From: an uncultured Lachnospiraceae bacterium
Lineage (GTDB): Bacteria > Bacillota > Clostridia > Lachnospirales > Lachnospiraceae
Reading direction: 5' to 3'
DNA: 64,000 nucleotides
Assembly: GCA_946554445.1 (NCBI GenBank)
Contig: CAMNSD010000011.1
Span: 56,368-120,367 of the forward strand
Position 1 is the first letter of the stretch. The number at the start of each line of letters is the position of its first letter. The notes below the pieces were generated by a model. It was not told the DNA's origin. It made no database searches and saw nothing but the letters and a program-made list of their open reading frames with translations. The translations under genes were made by a program, and so were the position numbers. Shown piece after piece: positions 35,214 through 44,825 of the stretch.

Positions 35214-36089
35214 CTAGTTTTTGGGACGATTTAGCATCTTGTATTCGGTGGGTGTGCAGTGTTTGGTGGCTTTGAAGATGCGGTTGAAGGTGGACAGACT
35301 CTGAAAGCCGGAGCGCATGGCTACCTCGGTGATGGAGATGTTGGGCTGGATCAGCAGGGTTTCCGCATGGGCGATCCGTTTCTGCATTAGATACTCATAG
35401 CAGGATACGCCGGAAAACTGTTTGAAGAGCCTGGAAAAATGAAATTTGGAAAAGCCGGCCAGGTCTGCAAGATCATCGATGTTGATGTTTTCGGTACAGT
35501 GATTGGTGATATATTTGCAGACATCCATAAATTTCTCGATATATTCATGCTGCTTGCTGGAAGTGATACCGGGAAATCTCTCGCTGGCATCAAAATTGGT
35601 GCGCCCTATGGTCACGAAGAAGCGGATCATCAAGGAATAGATCAAGGCTTCGGTAAAAGGCATTTTATTGTCATATTCACGGCTGATCTCAAGTAGATAG
35701 GAGCAGAGCTGTTTGCTCAGTTCCGGGTATTCGTCATGGCTGATCAGGGCATAGGGGTGAAGGGATTGAATTAGGGAATCCGTTCCGTTCAGACTGCAGA
35801 TCAGACCATAATCAAACAGCATGATAAGCCGTTCACCCTGATTTTCCGAGGGAGGGGCGATCAGATGGTGCAGTGTGCCGGGCGGGATGATGAAGATATC
35901 ATCAGGTCCGAAGGTGTGGGACGTTTCGTCTATGACAACGGTGTAACTGTCATGGATGGGCATAATGATTTCCATGGCGGTATGCCAGTGCAGGGGGTAG
36001 TCTTCCGCCTGCATGTTGTGATAGAGTTTTATGCTGGAAAAAAGATCATAGTCCACCGTTTCGCGGATGCCGTCCAAAATCTTGATCAT
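35214..36089 (-). CDS. AraC-family transcriptional regulator with cupin sensor
   Basis: The 291-residue protein has an N-terminal cupin (about 15-110, HWHTAMEIIMP and DDIFIIPPGTLHHL) and a C-terminal pair of helix-turn-helix motifs (about 190-285, IDDLADLAGFSKFHFSRLF and ITEVAMRSGFQSLSTFNRIF). Such regulators bind a sugar in the cupin and activate carbohydrate genes. It lies between the acetylesterase and the divergent GH3 gene and is the likely regulator of the xylan cluster. The ligand is not known. Confidence 0.92.
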   Translation of the reverse strand: MIKILDGIRETVDYDLFSSIKLYHNMQAEDYPLHWHTAMEIIMPIHDSYTVVIDETSHTFGPDDIFIIPPGTLHHLIAPPSENQGERLIMLFDYGLICSLNGTDSLIQSLHPYALISHDEYPELSKQLCSYLLEISREYDNKMPFTEALIYSLMIRFFVTIGRTNFDASERFPGITSSKQHEYIEKFMDVCKYITNHCTENINIDDLADLAGFSKFHFSRLFKQFSGVSCYEYLMQKRIAHAETLLIQPNISITEVAMRSGFQSLSTFNRIFKATKHCTPTEYKMLNRPKN

Positions 36090-36415
36090 ATTATTTCACA
36101 AGCCTTTCTTTATCTTATTATATATTGTTAGCATAAGTTGATTAAGCAATCTAACCAGATATTGCGATTCACTGTTCAATAAATGTCATAAAAAGTAGAA
36201 GATTCTGGGGAAAGTGAACAGGAAAAGAAGAAAAATTCGGCGGGCAGATGATAAACTGTTTATATTTCAGCAGAAGTATTCGCAATAATTGGTAGTGTAA
36301 GAGCAAGATATAAAGAGATAATTCGGTTCCGCGGATGTATACTGTTTTTGTATTGGGGAGTAAAAGGAAAATTTGGTCATATAAAAAGCATTATTGGGGA
36401 GAGGAAGGGAAGACG
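36090..36415. other. Divergent regulatory region between araC-like gene and GH3 gene
   Basis: This 326-base AT-rich spacer holds no gene. A minus-strand TATAAT lies near 36115-36120, before the regulator, without a good -35. No strong sigma-A promoter is seen for GH3, which would fit activation by the AraC-type regulator. I could not define its operator. Confidence 0.45.
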
Positions 36416-38569
36416 ATGGAGATCGCAAAGGACAGAGCAAAGCATACTGTATATGAAGAGAAGGCCCGTGAATTGGTGGCGCAGATGACATTGGAGGAGA
36501 AGGCTTTTCAGATGGTGAACAGTGCGCCGGCCATAGAGCGGCTGGGGGTTAAGGCTTACAACTGGTGGAATGAAGCGCTCCATGGTGTGGCCAGGGCAGG
36601 GACGGCGACGGTGTTCCCACAGGCCATCTCCCTGGCGGCTTCTTTTGATGAGGATTTGGTGGAAAGAGTGGCGGATGCCATCTCCACGGAAGGCAGGGCA
36701 AAGTTTAACGCCCAGCAGAAATACGATGATTTTGATATCTATAAGGGGCTGACCTTCTGGTCTCCCAATGTCAATATATTCAGGGATCCTAGATGGGGCA
36801 GGGGACATGAGACTTTTGGGGAAGATCCTTATTTGAGTTCCCGGCTGGGTGTGAGGTTTGTGGAAGGACTGCAGGGGCATGATGAGAATTATTTAAAGGC
36901 GGCAGCCTGTGCCAAGCATTTTGCGGTGCACAGCGGCCCGGAGGATCTGCGCCATGAGTTCAATGCAAAGGCAAGTTTACAGGATATGCGTGAGACATAT
37001 CTGCCGGCGTTTAAGGCTTGTGTGCAGGAAGCGGGGGTGGAGGCGGTCATGGGTGCCTACAACCGTACTAACGGGGAACCCTGCTGTGGCAGCAAGACGC
37101 TTTTGCAGGATATTCTGCGGGACGAATGGGGCTTTCAAGGGCATGTGGTGTCTGACTGTTGGGCCATTAAAGACTTCCATGAGGGACATGGCGTGACGGC
37201 TGGGCCGGAAGAGTCCGTTGTCATGGCGGTCAGCAACGGCTGCGATTTAAATTGTGGGGAACTTTTTCTTTATGTGGCGGATGCGGTGCGCAAGGGAAGC
37301 ATCCCGGAAGAGCGGGTGGACGAGGCCTTAGTGCATTTGTTTACGACCAGGATGAAACTGGGAATGTTCGGGGAGAAGGAGCATACGCCCTATGATGATA
37401 TTCCGTATACGGCAGTGGACTCCAGACAGATGCAGAAACTGAATCTGGAAGCTGCTCAGGAATGCATTGTTCTGTTAAAAAATGAGAGAGGACTTCTCCC
37501 TCTGGATAAATCCCGGATTAGGACATTGGGCATTATCGGTCCCAATGCCAATAACCGCAAGGCGTTAGTGGGCAACTATGAGGGAACGGCTTCCCGCTAT
37601 TACACGATCGCCGAGGGAATCCAGGAATATGTGGGGGACGATGTGAGGGTGCTTTTTTCAGAGGGGTGTCATTTGTACCGGGAACAGATCAGCAACTTGA
37701 GCCGGGGCAGGGATCGGGATTCGGAAGTAAAGGCCGTTTGTGAGGCTAGCGACGTGGTGATTCTTTGTCTGGGACTGGATTCTGGGCTGGAAGGCGAAGA
37801 GGGCGACCAGGGCAACCAGTATGCCAGTGGCGATAAGCCCAATCTGAACCTGCCCGGCCGTCAGCAGGAGATTATGGAGATTGCCTGTGCCAGCGGGAAA
37901 CCCGTGGTACTGGTGCTTCTTTCCGGAAGTGCGCTGGCAGTTGGCTGGGCGGCGGAACATGTGCCGGCCATTGTGCAGGGGTGGTATCCCGGCGCCCAGG
38001 GCGGAAGAGCCGTGGCCAGGGTGTTATTTGGCGACAAGAATCCAGAGGGAAGACTACCGGTCACCTTTTACCGGACCACGGAAGAACTGCCTGATTTCAC
38101 GGATTATTCCATGGAGGGACGGACTTATCGTTATATGCACACGGAAGCGCTCTTTCCTTTTGGATACGGTCTGTCCTATACTACGTTTACATATGGGGAT
38201 GCGTCGCTTTCTTCAGTCGTTGTGGGAGTAGAGGGTGTCACGGTACGGATGATGGTGACAAATACTGGCGGCCTGGACGGTACGGAGACGGTACAGGTCT
38301 ATGTCAAAGCAAATCGGACAGGAACGCCTAACGCGCAGTTAAAAGGCATCCGCAAAGTGTTTTTACATGCGGGGGAGAGCCGGGAAATTATCATAGACCT
38401 TCCAGCGAGCGCTTTTGCTCTCTATGACGCACAGGGAATCAACCGGGTGGAAGCAGGGAGCTATGTGGTCTATGTGGGAGGCGCACAGCCCGATCGGCGC
38501 AGTGAAAAGCTGACAGGACAGAAAGTCCTTTCGTTGGCGGCAGAGGTCAAGGAGTCTTTTATACTATAG
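36416..38569 (+). CDS. Glycoside hydrolase family 3, beta-xylosidase/beta-glucosidase-like
   Basis: The 717-residue enzyme carries the GH3 N-terminal barrel (WNEALHGVAR, SPNVNIFRDPRWGRG, KHFAVHSGP), the nucleophile D247 in VVSDCWAI, the second alpha/beta domain and a C-terminal fibronectin III-like domain (GTETVQVYVK). The SDCWAI form and ARAG-TVFPQAI block resemble bacterial xylan 1,4-beta-xylosidases, though beta-glucosidase activity cannot be excluded. No signal peptide, so it acts inside the cell. The ATG at 36416 follows GAGGAAGGG; an upstream in-frame ATG is not needed. GH67 follows 19 bases later. Confidence 0.92.
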   Translation: MEIAKDRAKHTVYEEKARELVAQMTLEEKAFQMVNSAPAIERLGVKAYNWWNEALHGVARAGTATVFPQAISLAASFDEDLVERVADAISTEGRAKFNAQQKYDDFDIYKGLTFWSPNVNIFRDPRWGRGHETFGEDPYLSSRLGVRFVEGLQGHDENYLKAAACAKHFAVHSGPEDLRHEFNAKASLQDMRETYLPAFKACVQEAGVEAVMGAYNRTNGEPCCGSKTLLQDILRDEWGFQGHVVSDCWAIKDFHEGHGVTAGPEESVVMAVSNGCDLNCGELFLYVADAVRKGSIPEERVDEALVHLFTTRMKLGMFGEKEHTPYDDIPYTAVDSRQMQKLNLEAAQECIVLLKNERGLLPLDKSRIRTLGIIGPNANNRKALVGNYEGTASRYYTIAEGIQEYVGDDVRVLFSEGCHLYREQISNLSRGRDRDSEVKAVCEASDVVILCLGLDSGLEGEEGDQGNQYASGDKPNLNLPGRQQEIMEIACASGKPVVLVLLSGSALAVGWAAEHVPAIVQGWYPGAQGGRAVARVLFGDKNPEGRLPVTFYRTTEELPDFTDYSMEGRTYRYMHTEALFPFGYGLSYTTFTYGDASLSSVVVGVEGVTVRMMVTNTGGLDGTETVQVYVKANRTGTPNAQLKGIRKVFLHAGESREIIIDLPASAFALYDAQGINRVEAGSYVVYVGGAQPDRRSEKLTGQKVLSLAAEVKESFIL

Positions 38570-38588
38570 TTTTAAGGAGATTGAGGAG

Positions 38589-40613
38589 ATGGGATACGAA
38601 CAATTATGGCTTGACTATACCAGGAAAGTTTCCAGCAGGGAAGCTGAGGGGGTTTTATATATCTGCGTCAGGATACCGGACGCAGAGCAGGATGCGCTGA
38701 TTCAAAACAGCGTAAAAGAACTGCAGGAGGCTTTTGCGGGCATGGTCGGCAGAGGACTTACGCTGCGGCAGGATAGCAGTGCAGGTACGGGGGCGGCGCA
38801 GGCGTGTACAGCGGAGGGAAGGGAAATCCGTCTCGTACACAGAGAAGGGATGAAGGCGGAGTCCTATCATCTCTATTGTGAAAAAGGGGATATTGTGATA
38901 GACGCGTCCGATTCCAGAGGCATTTTATACGGTGCTTTCGATCTGATCCGTCAGGTGAAGATGGAAAACCCGTTACATACGCTGGATCGGACTAATGCGC
39001 CCCTCATGCCCATGCGTATGCTGGATCACTGGGACAATATGGACGGCAGTATTGAGCGGGGATATTCCGGGGAGTCCTTTTTCTTTGTGAAAGACCAAAT
39101 CGTGATCAATGACAGGACCAGGGATTACGCGAGGTTGGCGGCTAGTGTGGGAATCAACGCCGTAGTGATCAATAATGTCAATGTCAAGGATGCGGCCACC
39201 TGGCTGATCACGGACCGCTATCTGGAGCAGGTGAAAGAGTTGTCGGAAGTGTTCGCCGGATATGGTATCAGGCTATATATGAGTTTGAACTATGCGGCGC
39301 CCATGGAACTGGGAGAATTGGACAGCGCCGATCCGCTCTCCGAAAAGGTGCGAGGTTGGTGGCGTGAAAGGATGCAGAAGGTGTTTGGCGCAGTCCCGGG
39401 TTTGGGTGGTTTTCTGATCAAGGCGGACTCGGAGGGGCGTCCCGGCCCTTTTACCTATGGCAGGACACATGCAGATGGCGCCAACATGCTGGCGGAAGCC
39501 GTGGCTCCTTATGGCGGGATTATTATCTGGAGATGCTTTGTCTATAATTGTATGCAGGACTGGCGGGATTATAAGACGGACCGGGCCAGGTCCGGGTATG
39601 ACAATTTCGTGGGATTAGACGGACAGTTTATGGACAATGTCATCCTGCAGATCAAGAACGGGCCCATGGACTTTCAGGTACGGGAACCTGTGCATCCGCT
39701 CTTTGGCGGGCTGACCAGGACCAACCAGATGCTGGAGGTACAGATTGCCCAAGAGTATACAGGACAACAGCGACATCTGTGTTATCTGATTCCGATGTTT
39801 AAGGAGATATTAAAATTCAGGACTTATGTGCAGCCGGAAAACGACACTGTCATGGATATTGTGTCTGGCCGGACTTTTGGACAGCATAACTGTGGCATGG
39901 CTGCGGTGGCCAATACAGGGAATGACGACAACTGGACAGGACATGATATGGCGGCGGCCAACTGGTACGGTTTCGGCAGACTTGCCTTTGAACCGGAACT
40001 GACGGCGGGGGAAATTGCCAGGGAGTGGATTCGGGTGACATACGGCAATGACGAGCAGGTGGAGGAGACAATGATGTTTTTGTTAATGTCTTCCTGGCCG
40101 GCTTATGAGAGTTATACCTCGCCCCTGGGCATCGGCTGGATGGTCACTCCCAACAATCATTATGGTCCCAGTGTGGACGGGTATGAGTACAGCAGATGGG
40201 GAACATATCACCGGGCGGACCATCAGGGTATCGGCGTGGACAGGAGTCATGAGGGGACGGGGTATGCCATGCTGTACAGAGAGCCTAACGCTTCCATTTA
40301 TGATGACAAAGAAAAATGTCCGGATGAACTGCTGTTGTTCTTCCATCATATTCCTTATACCTGGAAGCTGCGGTCGGGCAAGACGGTGATACAGCATATC
40401 TACGATTCCCACTTTGAAGGGGTAGAGGTTGTGGATGAAATGGTAGAACAGTTTAAGGCGTTACAGGGAAGACTGCCGGAAGCGGCGTATGAGCGTATGA
40501 TCGGACGGCTTCTAGAGCAAAAAGAACATGCCAGGGAATGGCGTGACCAAATCAATGCCTATTTTCATAGAAAATCCGGCATTTTGGATGAAAAAGGGAG
40601 GGATGTGTACTGA
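38589..40613 (+). CDS. aguA: GH67 alpha-glucuronidase
   Basis: The 674-residue cytoplasmic enzyme removes 4-O-methyl-glucuronic acid from the non-reducing end of aldouronic acids. GH67 hallmarks are LMPMRMLDHWDN near residue 140, GGFLIKADSEGRPGP with candidate acid E282, THADGANMLAEA, and YDNFVGLDGQFMDN / MDFQVREP with candidate bases D338 and E366 (assigned by motif, not by alignment). AAGGAG precedes the ATG. No signal peptide: substrates must be imported, as short oligosaccharides, by the transporter encoded just downstream. Confidence 0.95.
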   Translation: MGYEQLWLDYTRKVSSREAEGVLYICVRIPDAEQDALIQNSVKELQEAFAGMVGRGLTLRQDSSAGTGAAQACTAEGREIRLVHREGMKAESYHLYCEKGDIVIDASDSRGILYGAFDLIRQVKMENPLHTLDRTNAPLMPMRMLDHWDNMDGSIERGYSGESFFFVKDQIVINDRTRDYARLAASVGINAVVINNVNVKDAATWLITDRYLEQVKELSEVFAGYGIRLYMSLNYAAPMELGELDSADPLSEKVRGWWRERMQKVFGAVPGLGGFLIKADSEGRPGPFTYGRTHADGANMLAEAVAPYGGIIIWRCFVYNCMQDWRDYKTDRARSGYDNFVGLDGQFMDNVILQIKNGPMDFQVREPVHPLFGGLTRTNQMLEVQIAQEYTGQQRHLCYLIPMFKEILKFRTYVQPENDTVMDIVSGRTFGQHNCGMAAVANTGNDDNWTGHDMAAANWYGFGRLAFEPELTAGEIAREWIRVTYGNDEQVEETMMFLLMSSWPAYESYTSPLGIGWMVTPNNHYGPSVDGYEYSRWGTYHRADHQGIGVDRSHEGTGYAMLYREPNASIYDDKEKCPDELLLFFHHIPYTWKLRSGKTVIQHIYDSHFEGVEVVDEMVEQFKALQGRLPEAAYERMIGRLLEQKEHAREWRDQINAYFHRKSGILDEKGRDVY

Positions 40614-40745
40614 TTCCTTCGTGCATATGCACAAAAATAAGCAAAATATGAAGCGGGAATAGCAATATCTGAACAGAAAAGGGAGCCTTAAGAACCTATA
40701 ATAGATAAGAAAGGTATTTTTACTTTAGCTTATGGAGGTGTGGGG

Positions 40746-41699
40746 ATGAAAAAAGAGGGGAAGAAGGCTCCTGTGGCACAGAAAAAGCAGAGTTTCGGAG
40801 TGTACATGAAGCGTTACTGGCAGTTGTATGTCCTGTTGGCGCTGCCGATGTTGTATTTGCTCATATTCAAATATGTGCCCATGATCTATATCCAGATTGC
40901 CTTTAAGAAATACAGTATCGTGCAGAGCGTGTGGGAGATGCCGCTGGCGGCCAATCACGGTTTTGAGTATTTCATCAAAGCATTTAAGAACAGGGACTTT
41001 ATCAATGCCCTCAGAAATACTCTGGTACTGAATCTGTTGGATCTGGTACTCGGTTTCCCGGTGCCGATCATTTTTGCACTGGTTTTAAATGAATTGGTAT
41101 TCAAACGCTTTAAGAGGGTGGTGCAGACGATCGCTTATATGCCCCACTTCCTTTCTTGGGTTATTATCTACGGTCTGGCGTTACAGATTTTTGCGCCCAG
41201 CACCGGTTTCTTAAATATGATTCTTACAGGGCTTGGATTTGAATCCATTCCCTTTCTGAACGATTCTGCCCATTGGGTCGGCACCTACATATTCTTGGGA
41301 ATCTGGCAGAGTTTCGGTTGGAATTCCATTGTGTATCTGGCGGCTATTGCGGGCATTAATTCTGAACTATATGAAGCGGCTTCCGTGGACGGCGCGGGGC
41401 GCTTTAAAAAGATGTGGCATATTACGCTGCCGGGCATCAAGCCTACCATCGTGGTGCTGTTAGTCATGAACCTCGGTAATATTCTGGGGAGCAGCTTTGA
41501 CAGACCTTTTGCATTGCAGAATAACCTTGTCATGGATTCTGCGGAAGTGCTTGCAACCTTCGTGTATAAGAACGGTATTAAGGGACTGCAGTTCTCACTG
41601 ACGACTGCCGTGGGATTCTTCCAGTCTATAGTATGCGTCATTTTCCTGCTGTTGGCCAACTGGATTTCCAGAAAACTCGGCGAACGTGGAATCTGGTAG
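40746..41699 (+). CDS. lplB: ABC sugar permease, LplB type
   Basis: The 317-residue protein has six membrane helices and the EAA loop EAASVDGAGRFKKMWHITLP near residues 212-231 that contacts the ATPase. LplB-type permeases belong to the CUT1 group that imports oligosaccharides, including aldouronates in Paenibacillus. GGAGG seven bases ahead supports the ATG at 40746 over a GTG at 40740. No ABC ATPase gene is present in the window, so a shared MsmX-type ATPase encoded elsewhere must energise it. Confidence 0.93.
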   Translation: MKKEGKKAPVAQKKQSFGVYMKRYWQLYVLLALPMLYLLIFKYVPMIYIQIAFKKYSIVQSVWEMPLAANHGFEYFIKAFKNRDFINALRNTLVLNLLDLVLGFPVPIIFALVLNELVFKRFKRVVQTIAYMPHFLSWVIIYGLALQIFAPSTGFLNMILTGLGFESIPFLNDSAHWVGTYIFLGIWQSFGWNSIVYLAAIAGINSELYEAASVDGAGRFKKMWHITLPGIKPTIVVLLVMNLGNILGSSFDRPFALQNNLVMDSAEVLATFVYKNGIKGLQFSLTTAVGFFQSIVCVIFLLLANWISRKLGERGIW

Positions 41700-41722
41700 A
41701 AGAAGGATAGGAGGAAAAAGGT

Positions 41723-42592
41723 ATGATCAAATCAAAATCTGCAAAGGTAGGGGACTGGTGTTTTGTTATTGTCTGTATTTTGGTCAGTGTTATCTGTGTG
41801 GTGCCGATGTTAAATCTTTTGGCGCGGTCTCTTAGTTCCACGGAAGCGCTGATCAAGCATCAGGTGTATCTGTGGCCCAAGGGATGGAATTTTGAGGCAT
41901 ATTCCACAGTGCTGAGCGATATGAAATATGTCAGGGCGTTTTTCTGGACTGTTTTTTTGACCATGATCTGTACATTGGTATCATTGACCATGACAACATT
42001 GTGTGCTTATCCGTTGATTTTTGAAAATCTGCGGGGACGTTCCGTTATCAATATATTTATTACGATTACGATGTTTTTCAATGCAGGTACGATTCCCAAT
42101 TACCTGCTGATGAAGAGCCTAAACCTGTTAAATAATCCGCTAGTGCTGATTATCCCCAGCTGTATGAGCGTGTACAATATGATCATCATGCGGAGTTTCT
42201 TCTACGGGATTCCGGACAGCCTGCGGGAGTCGGCAGAGATTGACGGCGCCAGCTATTTCCGAATATTGGTCAGCATCTATTTACCTTTATCTAAACCGGT
42301 GTTTGCAACCTTGGCCCTTTTCTATGCGGTAGGCCGTTGGAATGGTTATTCGGATGCCTTGATGTATGTCAACAAAGAGATTTTTTATCCACTGCAGTTG
42401 TTCTTGTATAACATCCTAAACAACATCAACAGTGTGGAAGTGGCGACGCAGGAGGGCTTTTCCTCGCCAGGACTGACAGAATCTTTGAAGGCGGCGATTG
42501 TCATGTTTTCAACGATTCCAATCTTATGTATTTACCCATGGCTGCAGAAGTACTTTATTCATGGCGTGACCATGGGAGCCGTGAAAGAGTAG
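41723..42592 (+). CDS. ytcP: ABC sugar permease, YtcP type
   Basis: The 289-residue second permease of the pair has six membrane helices and the EAA loop SAEIDGASYFRILVSIYLP near residue 170. It forms a heterodimer with the LplB-type subunit encoded 23 bases upstream. The LplB-YtcP-LplA order beside a GH67 gene matches aldouronate utilisation loci described in Paenibacillus. ATG has AGGAGGAAAAAGG upstream. Confidence 0.93.
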   Translation: MIKSKSAKVGDWCFVIVCILVSVICVVPMLNLLARSLSSTEALIKHQVYLWPKGWNFEAYSTVLSDMKYVRAFFWTVFLTMICTLVSLTMTTLCAYPLIFENLRGRSVINIFITITMFFNAGTIPNYLLMKSLNLLNNPLVLIIPSCMSVYNMIIMRSFFYGIPDSLRESAEIDGASYFRILVSIYLPLSKPVFATLALFYAVGRWNGYSDALMYVNKEIFYPLQLFLYNILNNINSVEVATQEGFSSPGLTESLKAAIVMFSTIPILCIYPWLQKYFIHGVTMGAVKE

Positions 42593-42716
42593 GCGGTAGG
42601 TATCAGAAGGAATTTTCGGACAGCCGCTGCCGGGGAATAGATTTGAAAAGCCAGTGGGAAGCGACAGTCCGTTTATTCATAATTATTTTTATATAACAAA
42701 GGGAGGTAAAAAGACA

Positions 42717-44465
42717 GTGAAAAAAAGATTATTATCCGTATTATTGACAGGCTGTATGGTATTGTCCTTAGTGGCCTGCGGCTCGGATGATGGCGGCAGT
42801 ACCGCGCAGGATTCATCCGGGACACAGACGACACAGCAGGATACATCGGCTGCGCAGGATACCACCGAGAAGTCTGACGCATCAGGGGATGAGGCAGCGG
42901 CGGATCCGACCAATGGAGAACTGGTGGACGGAAAGTTTGCGGAGACAAGAAAGATCACGGTAGAGGTATATGACCGTGGTAATGATGACGGTTCCGATCC
43001 TACCAACAACAATTATACCAAGTACATCAAAGAACAGATGCTGGCACAGCATAATGTGGAAGTAGAGTTTGTGGCTGTTCCTCGTTGGACAGAGGTAGAG
43101 CAGATCAATAACCTTCTGGCGGCAGGCGATGCGCCGGATATCTGCCTTACTTATGACTATCCTACCGTGCAGACCTATGCGAACATGGGCGGTGTGTTGG
43201 ATTTAAGTTCTTACGTGGATGATTACAGGGATCTTCTTCCGAATCTCTGGAACTGGCTTGGCGAGACCAATATCTATTGGGATAAGGATCCTGTAGACGG
43301 TACTCTCTGGGCAATCGAAGGAAAACGTGCGGTGACAAACCGTATCAACACCTTTGTCCGTAAAGACTGGCTTGACAAGCTGGGGCTTAAAGAGCCTACC
43401 ACCCGTCAGGAGTTTGAGGATATGATCATCGCATTCAGGGACAATGCAGACCTTCTGCTGGGCGCTGATGCTGACAAGATGATTCCTTATTCCGTAAGTT
43501 TTGATGTGGGCTGGAGAGCAGCGCTTTTGATCGAGTCCTTTATCGATCCTGATGTTTCCGATTATGAGTACTATGTCAATGGTTTTGATGACAGAGCCCT
43601 GACACAGAACGGCACCAAGGAAGCAATCCGTGTATTGAACAAATGGTATAACGATGGCCTTCTCTGGGATGACTTTGCACTGTACAGCAGCGGTGATTCC
43701 ACAGAGGATGACATGATCAAGGCCGGTTATGTGGGCGCATTTATGCACAACTGGGATTATCCTTACAGAGATGGTGAGAACAGTATCCAGACGAACCTGC
43801 AGAGAATGGTAGGACCGGATGCGAAATTCGTGGTAGTGGACTGCTTTGAAGATATCAAGGGCGGCCATAACAAATTTATCACCAGTTCTGCTGGCGACCG
43901 TAAGATCTTCTTCCCGACCACCAACACAGAGCCTCTGGCTTCCATGCTGTATCTGGATTTCATCAGTTCTCCGGAAGTGATCCAGTATCTGCAGATTGGT
44001 GAGGAAGGCGTTACCCACAACAAGCTGGAGGACGGCACGATTGAGATTCAGGCTGCTACCGGTGACGATATCCAGAACTCCGGTTTCAATATCGACTATA
44101 CGATTACCTGTAATGGACTGCATCTGGTGGATGATGAACTGACATTGAAATCCATGGCATATTCCTACAGCGGCATCGATCCCGAACTGGTAGAGGTTGC
44201 GCACAAAGTCTGCAACACCGATACAAGACCGGCGAAGAACGTTAACGTAGGCGCTATTGCGGCAGAGGAAGGCCAGGGCCCGACACTTGCCAGCAAGAGA
44301 GATGTTGTATATGATACGGCAGTTTCCGCATCTGTTGAGGATTTCGATAAGGTTTGGGATGCTGGTATCGCTGATTACTTAAGTTCCGGCGGTCAGGCTA
44401 TCATGGACGAGCGCGCTGAAAAGTGGAAAGCAACCTTTGGCGACACAACGGCGCTTCCGGAATAA
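42717..44465 (+). CDS. lplA: Extracellular solute-binding lipoprotein, LplA type
   Basis: The 582-residue lipoprotein starts with GTG at 42717 behind GGGAGGT. The signal peptide KKRLLSVLLTGCMVLSLVAC ends in a lipobox LVAC with lipidated C21, followed by a Ser/Thr/Asp-rich linker (about 22-60) and the large two-lobe binding domain. The length is typical for LplA, longer than standard CUT1 binding proteins. It captures the oligosaccharide outside and hands it to the two permeases. A weak hairpin terminator follows. Confidence 0.92.
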   Translation: MKKRLLSVLLTGCMVLSLVACGSDDGGSTAQDSSGTQTTQQDTSAAQDTTEKSDASGDEAAADPTNGELVDGKFAETRKITVEVYDRGNDDGSDPTNNNYTKYIKEQMLAQHNVEVEFVAVPRWTEVEQINNLLAAGDAPDICLTYDYPTVQTYANMGGVLDLSSYVDDYRDLLPNLWNWLGETNIYWDKDPVDGTLWAIEGKRAVTNRINTFVRKDWLDKLGLKEPTTRQEFEDMIIAFRDNADLLLGADADKMIPYSVSFDVGWRAALLIESFIDPDVSDYEYYVNGFDDRALTQNGTKEAIRVLNKWYNDGLLWDDFALYSSGDSTEDDMIKAGYVGAFMHNWDYPYRDGENSIQTNLQRMVGPDAKFVVVDCFEDIKGGHNKFITSSAGDRKIFFPTTNTEPLASMLYLDFISSPEVIQYLQIGEEGVTHNKLEDGTIEIQAATGDDIQNSGFNIDYTITCNGLHLVDDELTLKSMAYSYSGIDPELVEVAHKVCNTDTRPAKNVNVGAIAAEEGQGPTLASKRDVVYDTAVSASVEDFDKVWDAGIADYLSSGGQAIMDERAEKWKATFGDTTALPE

Positions 44466-44501
44466 ACGGAAATTATAAAACATATGATATAAATGACGGG
44501 G

Positions 44502-44533
44502 CAGCTTCGGGATGCATATTCCGGGGCTGTTTT
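44502..44533 (+). terminator. Weak terminator after lplA
   Basis: CAGCTTCGG (44502-44510) pairs with CCGGGGCTG (44521-44529) with two G-T pairs, ten-base loop, then TTTT and a second T-cluster. Confidence 0.6.
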
Positions 44534-44614
44534 CGTGTTTTCGGCAAATTTACCCTATTTTTAAGGTAATTACTATACAAAATATGCAGATTGTCAAAAT
44601 TGAAATAATTTTTG

Positions 44615-44644
44615 TTGACTTATATTGTACACATTTGCTATAAT
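44615..44644 (+). promoter_or_regulatory. Promoter of the PTS operon
   Basis: TTGACT (44615-44620), 18-base spacer, TATAAT (44639-44644). Confidence 0.85.
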
Positions 44645-44666
44645 GTAGAAAAATAAATAGGTATTT

Positions 44667-44697
44667 GGATTGTTACTGCACAAAAGCAGGCAAAACC
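44667..44697 (+). promoter_or_regulatory. Ribonucleic antiterminator (RAT) of the BglG/LicT family
   Basis: GGATTGTTACTG (44667-44678) and GCAGGCAAAACC (44686-44697) form the conserved two-part RAT hairpin bound by BglG-family proteins. Its last bases overlap the left arm of the terminator that follows, so the two structures exclude each other. Confidence 0.93.
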
Positions 44698-44750
44698 AAG
44701 TTTTATAATTTGACTCCGGGAAGTCGGATTATAAGATTTGGCTTTTTTTT
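44696..44750 (+). terminator. Conditional terminator controlled by the RAT
   Basis: CCAAGTTTTATAATTTGACT (44696-44715) pairs with AGTCGGATTATAAGATTTGG (44722-44741), a long imperfect stem, followed by C and eight T. It ends 75 bases before the antiterminator gene. Confidence 0.92.
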
Positions 44751-44825
44751 ATGATAGGGGAAGTTTTCCGCTTATTTGGACCTGCGAAATCATTATTTTA
44801 TGTGTGGTGGACAAGAGGGTTTAAA

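Noticed and set aside
43203..44204. 333-codon open frame antisense to the solute-binding protein gene
   Set aside because: Complement of a well-supported lipoprotein gene; no ribosome-binding site and an implausible His/Ile/Val-rich product.
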